Below, in pieces: positions 7,007-13,451 of a DNA stretch of 13,670 nucleotides. Location: assembly GCA_959604655.1 (NCBI GenBank), contig CAUHCL010000054.1:1-13670 (forward strand). The letters are read 5' to 3'. How positions within the stretch are numbered: position 1 is the first letter of the stretch; each line of letters opens with the position of its first letter. Source of the DNA: an uncultured Alistipes sp. (lineage in GTDB: Bacteria > Bacteroidota > Bacteroidia > Bacteroidales > Rikenellaceae). A program made the translations under genes and the position numbers. The notes beneath the pieces are model-generated. The model was given only the letters and a program-made list of their open reading frames with translations. It did no database searches and was not told the DNA's origin.

Positions 7007-7041
7007 TGCACCGAAACTACGCTAATTATTATGAACCGAAA
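7005..7041 (+). repeat. Pair of 12-bp direct repeats in the GH31 leader
   Basis: TATGCACCGAAA (7005-7016) and TATGAACCGAAA (7030-7041) differ at one base and repeat with a 25-bp period. A third, poorer copy may be present at 6964-6975 (AATGTACCGACA, 9 of 12). They lie downstream of the predicted -7 element and just before the GH31 start, where a regulator could bind. The function is inferred from position only. Confidence 0.45.
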
Positions 7042-7057
7042 TAAAAACTTTTAATCG

Positions 7058-10000
7058 ATGAAAAAACTGTTAGCAAAATCTTTCGTTTCGATCGTGCTGC
7101 TCGTTATGGCCGCACATCCGCCGCTCGCAGCTCGACAAGCGGCAGACAGCGGCATCGTCTCCGCGCAGAAGATCAACCCGACGACCGTCGAACTGCTTTA
7201 CGCCGACGGCAGCCGCATGACGCTCGATTTCTACGGCGAAAACATTTTCCGCATGTTCCGCGACGACAAGGGCGGTATCATGCGCGATCCCGAGGCCAGG
7301 CCCGAAGCCCGCATCCTCGTCGACAATCCGCGCAAAGCGGCGGGCGAGATCCGTATCGCCGATGCCGACGGCAAGATAACCGTGGCCACCGAACGCATAA
7401 AGGTGATCTTCGACAAAGCCTCGCAACTGATGACCGTGGTCGATGCGGCCTCGGGCAAGACCGTGGCCGAGCAGACGGCGCCGATCGAGACAGGCGATAA
7501 GGGCGTGTCGATAGCGCTGAAAGAGAATCCGCAGGAGTATTTCTACGGAGGCGGCGTGCAGAACGGACGCTTCTCGCACAAAGGCAAGTCGATAGCCATC
7601 GAGAACCAGAACAGCTGGACCGACGGCGGGGTAGCGTCGCCCGCGCCGTTCTACTGGTCGACCGAGGGGTACGGCGTCATGTGGTACACCTTCAAAAAGG
7701 GCCGTTACGATTTCGGTGCGGCCAACGCGGGCGAGGTGGTGCTTTCGCACGAGAGCGACTACCTCGACATGTTCTTCATGGTCGACGACAGCCCCGTGGC
7801 GCTGCTCAACGACTACTACCAGCTTACGGGCAATCCCGTGCTTCTCCCCAAATTCGGATTCTACGAAGGCCACCTCAACGCCTACAACCGCGACTACTGG
7901 GTCGAGGCCGAGAACGGCATCCTGTTCGAGGACGGCAAACGCTACAAGGAGAGCCAGCGCGACAACGGCGGCGTGAAGGAGTCACTCAACGGCGAGAAGG
8001 ACAACTATCAGTTCTCGGCACGCGCCGTCATCGACCGCTACGCCGCCCACGACATGCCTCTGGGCTGGCTCCTGCCCAACGACGGCTACGGCGCGGGATA
8101 CGGACAGACCGAGACGCTCGACGGCAACATCCGCAACCTGAAGGAGCTGGGCGACTACGCGCGCGAGAAGGGCGTGCAGATAGGCTTGTGGACCCAGTCG
8201 GATCTGCATCCCAAACCCGAGGTAAGCGCGCTGCTGCAACGCGACATTGTGAAAGAGGTACGCGATGCGGGCGTGCGCGTCCTGAAGACCGACGTTGCGT
8301 GGGTAGGCGCGGGTTACTCGTTCGGTCTGAACGGCATAGCCGACGTGGCCCAAATCATGCCTTACTACGGCAGCGACGCCCGTCCGTTCATCATATCGCT
8401 CGACGGCTGGGCAGGTACGAAGCGTTACGCGGGAATCTGGACGGGTGACCAGACGGGCGGCGAATGGGAGTACATCCGTTTCCATATCCCCACCTACATA
8501 GGTTCGGGACTCTCGGGCCAGCCCAACATATCGTCCGACATGGACGGTATCTTCGGCGGCCGAAAACCCGTAATCAACACCCGCGATTTCCAGTGGAAGA
8601 CCTTCTCGCCCATGCAGCTCAACATGGACGGCTGGGGTTCGAACGAGAAGTACCCCCATGCGTTGGGCGAACCCGCGACCTCGATCAACCGCTGGTATCT
8701 GAAACTCAAGTCGGAACTCATGCCCTACACATATTCGATAGCACGCGAGGCGATGGACGGCATGCCCATGATACGCGCCATGATGCTCGCGGCGCCCAAT
8801 CCCTACACTCTGGGGACGGCCACGCGCTACCAGTACATGTACGGTCCCTGGTTCCTGGTGGCCCCCGTATACCGCGACACCGCGGCCGACGAAGATGGCA
8901 ACGACATACGCGACGGGATCTATCTGCCCGACGGCGAGTGGATCGACTACTTCACGGGCGACAAATATGCGGGCGGCCGCATAATCAACTCGTTCGAGGC
9001 CCCGTTGTGGAAACTGCCTCTGTTCGTAAGCGCGGGAGCCGTCATCCCCATGACCGATCCCCACAACAACGTGACGCAGATAGACAGAACGCGACGCATA
9101 TACGAACTCTATCCTTCGGGATACTCGTCGTTCACCGAGTATGACGACGACGGCGAGACCGAAGCCTACCGTCTGGGCAAATACGCGACCACCTTCATCG
9201 AATCGGAGACGGACGGACGGGAGACCGACAAAGGAGGCGGCCGTGCGGTAATCACCCTGCACCCCGCAGAGGGCGATTTCGACGGATTCGTTCCGAACAA
9301 GACCACCGAACTGCGCATAAACGCCACGGCCCAGCCCAAACGCGTCACCGCTGCGGTGAACGGCCGCCGCGTGAAGCTCTCGCAGGCCACATCGCGCGAG
9401 GAATTCGAGCGCGGCAGCGACGTATGGTTCTACGATGCCGCGCCCGACATCAACCGCTTCGCCACTCCCGACAGCGATTTCGCCAAGAAGGTGATAACCA
9501 AGAATCCCGTCATCCGCGTAAAGCTCGCCGAAACGGACATCACGCGCAACGAGCAGACTGTGACCGTCGACGGATTCGTGTTCGCCCCCGAGAATCGCCT
9601 CCGCACCACGCACGGCGAGCTCGCGGCACCGGAGTTCGCCATCGACGACGAGAGGGTAGAGGCCTATGCCGTGACCCCCGCATGGGGTGCGGTGGAGAAT
9701 GCCGACTACTACGAGATCATGTTCGGCGACATGCTCTACTCGACCATCCGCGGCACCGAACTGGAGTTCGTCGACCTCACACCCGAGACCGATTACAAAT
9801 TCCTCCTGCGCGCCGTAAACGCCGACATGGTATCGCCGTGGACCGAAACCACGGTACGCACCAAGACCAATCCGCTGGAGTTCGCGCTCCACGGCTTGCG
9901 CGGCGAACTCGACCGTCCCGACCAGGGCGGCGCGGGCGTCAACCGACTCTTCGATTTCGCCGAGACGGGCGACATATGGCACACCAAATACAACGAGACG

Positions 10001-10900
10001 GCCGTGCCGTTCAACCTTGTGATCGATCTGCAAACGGTCAACAAGCTCGACAAGTTCCACTATCTGCCGCGTCTCGATTCGGGCAACGGCACCATCCTCG
10101 AAGGAAAGGTCTATTACAGCATGGACAAGAGCGACTGGACCGAAGCGGGCGACTTCGCATGGGAGCGCAGCGGCGAGACCAAGGTATTCGAATTCGCCTC
10201 GCAACCCTCGGCACGCTACATAAAGATCGGCGTAAGCAAGGCCGTGGGCAACTACGGTTCGGGACGCGAACTCTATGTGTTCAAGGTACCGGGTACCGAG
10301 AGCTATCTGCAAGGCGACGTCAACAACGACGGCAAGATCGACTCGAACGACCTGACCTCGTACATGAACTACACGGGTCTGCGTCGCGGCGACTCCGATT
10401 TCGAGGGCTACATAAGCCGCGGCGACATCAACGGCAACGATCTGATCGACGCATACGATATCTCGGTAGCGGCCACACGGCTCGACGGCGGAGTCAAGCA
10501 TAGCCGCACGGCCGCACCTTTGGCAGGCGAGATAACCGTCACCGCCGACCGCAAGAGCTACAACGCGGGCGACACGGTCACCGTCACGGTGAGCGGCAAG
10601 GGTCTGGCCTCGGTGAATGCCGTCAGCTTCGCGCTGCCTTACGACCAGCAGGCATACGAGTTCGTGGGCGTGACACCTTCGGGCATGAAACAGATGGAGA
10701 ATCTGACCTACGACCGTCTGCACACCGACGGCACCAAAGCGCTCTATCCCACATTCGTCAACGTAGGCGACAAGGAGACTGTCGACGGCGACGGCGAGTT
10801 GATGGTGATAACGTTCAAGGCCAAACGCAGACTGACATTCGACCTGAAACCCGTCGACGGAATACTGGTGGACAAGGGTTTGAACTTCACGAAATTCTAA
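7058..10900 (+). CDS. Secreted multidomain GH31 glycosidase with FnIII, F5/8C (CBM32-like), dockerin-like and cohesin-like modules
   Basis: A 1280-residue protein. Residues 1 to about 25 are a type I signal peptide with no lipobox. An N-terminal mutarotase-like beta-sandwich (about 35-262) precedes the GH31 barrel (about 263-600). The barrel carries the predicted nucleophile Asp412 in LKTDVAW and the acid/base Asp464 in GIWTGDQTGG, so the enzyme should be a retaining alpha-glycosidase. C-terminal GH31 sheet domains follow (about 601-850). Then come FnIII (about 856-936), an F5/8 type C domain like CBM32 (about 940-1077), a two-repeat dockerin-like module (GDVNNDGKIDSND at 1086-1098, GDINGNDLIDAYD at 1122-1134) and a cohesin-like module (about 1155-1280, SYNAGDTVTVTV). 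The barrel motifs GWAGTKRYAGIWTGDQ and SSDMDGIFGG remind me of GH31 alpha-N-acetylgalactosaminidases rather than starch or xyloglucan enzymes; that is recollection, not a search. The location is periplasmic or secreted, as no type IX sorting domain is seen. Confidence 0.9.
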   Translation: MKKLLAKSFVSIVLLVMAAHPPLAARQAADSGIVSAQKINPTTVELLYADGSRMTLDFYGENIFRMFRDDKGGIMRDPEARPEARILVDNPRKAAGEIRIADADGKITVATERIKVIFDKASQLMTVVDAASGKTVAEQTAPIETGDKGVSIALKENPQEYFYGGGVQNGRFSHKGKSIAIENQNSWTDGGVASPAPFYWSTEGYGVMWYTFKKGRYDFGAANAGEVVLSHESDYLDMFFMVDDSPVALLNDYYQLTGNPVLLPKFGFYEGHLNAYNRDYWVEAENGILFEDGKRYKESQRDNGGVKESLNGEKDNYQFSARAVIDRYAAHDMPLGWLLPNDGYGAGYGQTETLDGNIRNLKELGDYAREKGVQIGLWTQSDLHPKPEVSALLQRDIVKEVRDAGVRVLKTDVAWVGAGYSFGLNGIADVAQIMPYYGSDARPFIISLDGWAGTKRYAGIWTGDQTGGEWEYIRFHIPTYIGSGLSGQPNISSDMDGIFGGRKPVINTRDFQWKTFSPMQLNMDGWGSNEKYPHALGEPATSINRWYLKLKSELMPYTYSIAREAMDGMPMIRAMMLAAPNPYTLGTATRYQYMYGPWFLVAPVYRDTAADEDGNDIRDGIYLPDGEWIDYFTGDKYAGGRIINSFEAPLWKLPLFVSAGAVIPMTDPHNNVTQIDRTRRIYELYPSGYSSFTEYDDDGETEAYRLGKYATTFIESETDGRETDKGGGRAVITLHPAEGDFDGFVPNKTTELRINATAQPKRVTAAVNGRRVKLSQATSREEFERGSDVWFYDAAPDINRFATPDSDFAKKVITKNPVIRVKLAETDITRNEQTVTVDGFVFAPENRLRTTHGELAAPEFAIDDERVEAYAVTPAWGAVENADYYEIMFGDMLYSTIRGTELEFVDLTPETDYKFLLRAVNADMVSPWTETTVRTKTNPLEFALHGLRGELDRPDQGGAGVNRLFDFAETGDIWHTKYNETAVPFNLVIDLQTVNKLDKFHYLPRLDSGNGTILEGKVYYSMDKSDWTEAGDFAWERSGETKVFEFASQPSARYIKIGVSKAVGNYGSGRELYVFKVPGTESYLQGDVNNDGKIDSNDLTSYMNYTGLRRGDSDFEGYISRGDINGNDLIDAYDISVAATRLDGGVKHSRTAAPLAGEITVTADRKSYNAGDTVTVTVSGKGLASVNAVSFALPYDQQAYEFVGVTPSGMKQMENLTYDRLHTDGTKALYPTFVNVGDKETVDGDGELMVITFKAKRRLTFDLKPVDGILVDKGLNFTKF

Positions 10901-10937
10901 TTCGCCCACTCGTCTTTCGGGACGACGTTAAAGCAAG

Positions 10938-10972
10938 CGCACCTCGGGATCGTCCGAGGTGCGTTATTTTTC
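10938..10972 (+). terminator. Terminator of the GH31 gene
   Basis: CGCACCTCGG (10938-10947) pairs with CCGAGGTGCG (10954-10963) over 10 bp around a 6-nt loop, followed by TTATTTTTCT. It starts 38 nt after the GH31 stop. Confidence 0.88.
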
Positions 10973-11029
10973 TAACGCCACGTCATGCGGTCTGTTTTCA
11001 CCCGAAAATCCGAGTTTGTTCGAAATTAT

Positions 11030-11061
11030 TTTGGTCGAACCGATTTTTTTGCATACATTTG
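11030..11061 (+). promoter_or_regulatory. Promoter of tRNA-Lys
   Basis: TTTG (11030-11033), a 20-bp spacer and TACATTTG (11054-11061) match the Bacteroidota consensus. Transcription should start near 11065-11068. Confidence 0.78.
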
Positions 11062-11109
11062 CACCACTAAAAAACGGGAAGCCTTTGCTTTTGCAATTTT
11101 TAGTGCGTT

Positions 11110-11182
11110 GAATCCGTAGCTCAGTCGGTAGAGCACAACACTTTTAATGTTGGGGTCCCGGGTTCGAGCCCCGGCGGGTTCA
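11110..11182 (+). tRNA. tRNA-Lys (anticodon TTT)
   Basis: A 73-nt cloverleaf. The acceptor arms GAATCCG and CGGGTTC pair with one G-T wobble; the discriminator is A at 11182. The anticodon stem CAACA/TGTTG encloses the loop CTTTTAA with TTT at 11143-11145. The T-arm is CCGGG-TTCGAGC-CCCGG. CCA is not encoded. It is a single-gene unit. Confidence 0.97.
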
Positions 11183-11185
11183 CGG

Positions 11186-11220
11186 AAGAGGAGAACATCG
11201 TTCTCCTCTTTTTTTCTTTT
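11186..11220 (+). terminator. Terminator of tRNA-Lys
   Basis: A perfect 11-bp stem (AAGAGGAGAAC against GTTCTCCTCTT, 11186-11210) with a 3-nt loop is followed by TTTTTCTTTT. It begins 4 nt after the tRNA. The minus strand has no T-run here, so it would not stop the glsA-glsB transcript efficiently. Confidence 0.92.
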
Positions 11221-11458
11221 CAAAAGTTGTCTCACGACTCCAAATCGCAAATGATCCCGTTGTCGCAATCTGTCACAGACCATCCTCCACGATTCCGATG
11301 AAACTTGTCGTGGTACGAAAGCATGCAATCAATATACGGTGAAGCCGCAAGGAGCCTGCAATGTCACGAAAGAACCGATACCGATTATCAGCGCAATGAC
11401 AGACAGTCCCGGACAGGCGAAACAGCTATTTGCAGTCGCCCTGCATCTTCACACCTTG
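11221..11458. other. Intergenic stretch without a convincing gene
   Basis: This lies between the tRNA-Lys terminator and the cysteine-rich open frame. I see no RNA gene, transposase remnant or strong promoter. On the minus strand 11329-11424 is open for 31 codons and encodes a hydrophobic, cysteine-containing segment (CFACPGLSVIALIIGIGSFV at its start), but that frame has no usable start codon after the preceding TGA. A plus-strand open frame at 11339-11578 runs into the end of glsB and looks like a shadow. A decayed small gene is possible but not shown. Confidence 0.4.
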
Positions 11459-11554
11459 TTAGGCAGGCTCATAATTGACACACGTGCAAACCGAAACGCA
11501 GGCTCCGCAACAGATACTGGCATCAGTCACGCAGGAGCAGGCCTCAATTTTCAT
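11459..11554 (-). CDS. Tiny cysteine-rich open frame downstream of glsB
   Basis: A 31-residue frame beginning ATGAAAATTGAG at 11554 and ending TAA at 11459-11461. Seven of 31 residues are cysteine (positions 6, 8, 15, 16, 19, 23, 25). The core ICCGACVSVC resembles the 4Fe-4S ferredoxin signature CxxCGACVSVC but has an altered spacing and lacks the proline and second cluster of a working ferredoxin. It starts 8 nt after the glsB stop on the same strand, so it would be co-transcribed. No Shine-Dalgarno is visible. It could be a real small metal-binding or thiol peptide, a ferredoxin remnant, or chance. I do not recognise it as a known family. Confidence 0.3.
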   Translation of the reverse strand: MKIEACSCVTDASICCGACVSVCTCVNYEPA

Positions 11555-11562
11555 AACAATGC

Positions 11563-12462
11563 CTACCATCGTGTGTAGCGGTCGTACTTTTCGGGGTATA
11601 TATCCTTTATGCTCAACAGAATGCCCGTATCGAAGATGCCGCCCAGATCGGGATTCGAGATGGTGTCGAACACGCGCATGGTGCTCGACAGATTCATGTA
11701 GGCGTTTATCAGAGGCGGAATGGTCTCCTTGTATCCGCGCACGCGGCTCAGCAATATCCTGTAATCCTCGTCGTAGGAGGCGCCCGTGAATATCTCGGCG
11801 TACTTGGCGTTGTCGATGTTCATCTTCAGCGGCTTTATACCCTTAATTAGCTTCTCCTTGTCGGGGAAATACTTGTACAGAAAATAGAAGAGCGAGTCGC
11901 GGGCCTCGACATTGTACGACGAATACATGGTCACCTTGCCCAGCAGATAGCGCGCACGGGGATTCATGGCGATCACCGCTCCGAGACCGTCCCACAGATT
12001 GTCGAGCGCGAATATGCTCTTGGCGTTTCCCGCATGCTGGTAGCCCGTCTGCACGAAAGCACGGCCCAGTTCGATCGTGCGCGGCAGGAAGAGCTTACGA
12101 AATCCGGGGCTGAAACGGAAATAGTGCTCCGTCGAAAGGTTCAGCGGATGCGGACGGGTGCAGATGATGAATCGGTAGCCGCCGATTATCTCGCGCGTAT
12201 CGGGATCCCACGCTATGAGCTGGCTGTAACCGTCGGCGACCGTATCGCCCGAATCGATGTCGACCTCGTCGCCCGAGCCGCCGCCTCCCGCGCGGAACGC
12301 TTCCTCGCGCAGACGGCCGACCTCGCGCATGAGGTTGGGGCACTCGGCCGCGGTGAATATGTAGATATCGTTTCCGCCGCGGCGGGTGGTGCGTATCTTC
12401 TTGAGCGATCCCAGTTCTTCGAGCAGCAGATCGCGGTCGACGGGAGGTATTATCCGTTTCAT
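11563..12462 (-). CDS. glsB: GNAT-type N-acyltransferase for glycine lipids (GlsB/OlsB-like)
   Basis: A 299-residue protein. GlsB transfers a 3-hydroxy-fatty acyl chain from acyl-ACP to the amino group of glycine, giving the lyso (mono-acyl) glycine lipid; OlsB does the same with ornithine. Visible family features are a LREEAFR segment (51-57), a GNAT core strand (IIGGYRFIICT, 92-102), TEHYFRFSP (111-119), and the conserved IELGRAFV (130-137), where OlsB proteins carry a similar Glu-Leu-x-Arg. The start at 12462 (MKRIIPP) is chosen because an AGGA lies 5 nt before it, overlapping the glsA stop codon. The frame is open far upstream, but only as an overlap with glsA in another frame. The 7-nt gap to glsA indicates translational coupling. 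The choice of glycine over ornithine or serine is inferred from Bacteroidota precedent. Confidence 0.85.
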   Translation of the reverse strand: MKRIIPPVDRDLLLEELGSLKKIRTTRRGGNDIYIFTAAECPNLMREVGRLREEAFRAGGGGSGDEVDIDSGDTVADGYSQLIAWDPDTREIIGGYRFIICTRPHPLNLSTEHYFRFSPGFRKLFLPRTIELGRAFVQTGYQHAGNAKSIFALDNLWDGLGAVIAMNPRARYLLGKVTMYSSYNVEARDSLFYFLYKYFPDKEKLIKGIKPLKMNIDNAKYAEIFTGASYDEDYRILLSRVRGYKETIPPLINAYMNLSSTMRVFDTISNPDLGGIFDTGILLSIKDIYPEKYDRYTRW

Positions 12463-12467
12463 GACAT

Positions 12468-12471
12468 TCCT
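12468..12471 (-). promoter_or_regulatory. Ribosome binding site deciding the glsB start
   Basis: On the minus strand AGGA overlaps the TAG stop of glsA (12470-12472) and lies 5 nt before the ATG at 12462. It is one of the few Shine-Dalgarno-like signals in this window, and it suggests that ribosomes ending glsA restart on glsB. Confidence 0.55.
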
Positions 12472-13276
12472 ATTTTCGGTTCGACAAATATTGCAGTTCA
12501 TAACAGCGGCGCCGCAACTCGGCGCAGCGGGCCTCGGCGTCGCCGCCGAGCGCCGACACGTCGACGGGAGTGCCGAAGCGTACGCGCACATGACGTCCGC
12601 GGCTGCGGAACATCTCGTCGACGAGCAGCAGCAGTTCGATATTGGCGGATATGCGAAGCAGGCGGCGGAGTCGGTAGAGAGCATAAAAGCGCGGCGACAG
12701 GGTTCCCTCGACGAACACGGGCACGACGCGGCGGCGGTAGTGCAGAGCGTCACGGACGAATCGCGGTCGCCACTGCGTGTCGGCCACGCGGCCGTCGACA
12801 ATGCGCGAGCAGAATCCCGCGGGGAATGTGAGGATCTGTTTGTCGGGCGACGCGAAAGCCGCATCGTAGATGCGCGAGCAGGCGGCATTCTGGCGGCCGT
12901 ACTTGTTCACGGGAATCCACAGCCGCGCGAGCGGGCCTACGTTCACGAGCATGTCGTTCGCCACAGCCCCCACGTCGGGCCAGCGCCCCGAAAGGGCATG
13001 CAGCAGGATCATGCCGTCCAGACCGCCGAACGGATGGTTCGACGCGAAGATGTAACGGCCGTCGGCCACGGCATCGAGCCCCTCGGCCGAATAGGTCACG
13101 CCCAGACGGCCGAGCACGTGGGCTATGAACTCGCGCGGGGCGAGATCGCCGCCGTCGCGGAGCATGGCGTTCAGCTCGCGCTGGTGGATAAGGCGCTCCA
13201 ATACGGCGCAGACGAATCGCGGCAGACGCCGCGAAGTGCGCATACTTATTATGTCTCCTATGTCGATCCGTTGCAT
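12470..13276 (-). CDS. glsA: PlsC-type O-acyltransferase for glycine lipids (GlsA-like)
   Basis: A 268-residue protein from the ATG at 13276 (MQRIDIGDIISM). An in-frame ATG at 13318 is rejected because the promoter element TACTTTTG lies between the two. The protein has the PlsC/lysophospholipid acyltransferase fold: NHPFGGLDG with His81 and Asp87 as the expected catalytic pair, then the FPAGF motif, and VPVFVEGT. The spacing between His and Asp is five residues instead of the canonical four. I recall NHP-GG-DG as a form seen in this Bacteroidota group, but have not checked it. GlsA adds the second fatty acid to the 3-hydroxyl of the N-acyl glycine made by GlsB. It is the first gene of a two-gene operon with glsB. 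The site is the inner-membrane cytoplasmic face; no signal peptide or clear transmembrane helix is seen. Confidence 0.82.
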   Translation of the reverse strand: MQRIDIGDIISMRTSRRLPRFVCAVLERLIHQRELNAMLRDGGDLAPREFIAHVLGRLGVTYSAEGLDAVADGRYIFASNHPFGGLDGMILLHALSGRWPDVGAVANDMLVNVGPLARLWIPVNKYGRQNAACSRIYDAAFASPDKQILTFPAGFCSRIVDGRVADTQWRPRFVRDALHYRRRVVPVFVEGTLSPRFYALYRLRRLLRISANIELLLLVDEMFRSRGRHVRVRFGTPVDVSALGGDAEARCAELRRRCYELQYLSNRK

Positions 13277-13296
13277 ACGGCTGCTGTTGTATGTTG

Positions 13297-13304
13297 CAAA
13301 AGTA
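13297..13304 (-). promoter_or_regulatory. Putative -7 promoter element of glsA-glsB
   Basis: On the minus strand TACTTTTG matches TAnnTTTG and is followed by CAAC, giving a leader of about 15-17 nt before the ATG at 13276. No good -33 element is visible at 19-20 bp. Confidence 0.5.
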
Positions 13305-13394
13305 TGACGCCGCCGCAACTTTTCAGTCAGTATTTATACCCAAATCGACGATCAGCGGGAAAGGCAGGGCATAAAAAAGCGTGCGGCAGCAACG

Positions 13395-13433
13395 AAAAAA
13401 CGGCCTTCCCTCATGCGAGGGAGGCCGTTTTTT
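13395..13433 (-). terminator. Terminator of the flavodoxin gene
   Basis: AAAAAACGGCC-T-TCCCTC pairs with GAGGGAGGCCGTTTTTT around ATGC, with one bulged T. On the minus strand it ends in a run of six T and lies 18 nt after the flavodoxin stop. The plus strand also ends in six T, so it works in both directions in principle. Confidence 0.88.
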
Positions 13434-13451
13434 CGGGCGGGGTCGGACCGA

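Noticed and set aside
7982..10909. A very long open frame on the minus strand opposite the GH31 gene
   Set aside because: It mirrors the codon bias of a GC-rich gene, has no domain motifs, and the GH31 frame on the plus strand shows clear catalytic and modular motifs over the same bases.
5292..11182. The two tRNA genes as edges of an integrated island carrying the hydrolase pair
   Set aside because: I found no integrase or direct repeat of either tRNA 3' end within the window, and composition does not change between the tRNAs. The only repeat of a tRNA end is inverted and next to tRNA-Gly.
12463..12888. N-terminal extension of the GlsB frame by about 142 codons
   Set aside because: The extension lies inside glsA in another frame and is low-complexity (Ser, Arg, Ala and Cys). 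The start at 12462 has a Shine-Dalgarno and matches family length.
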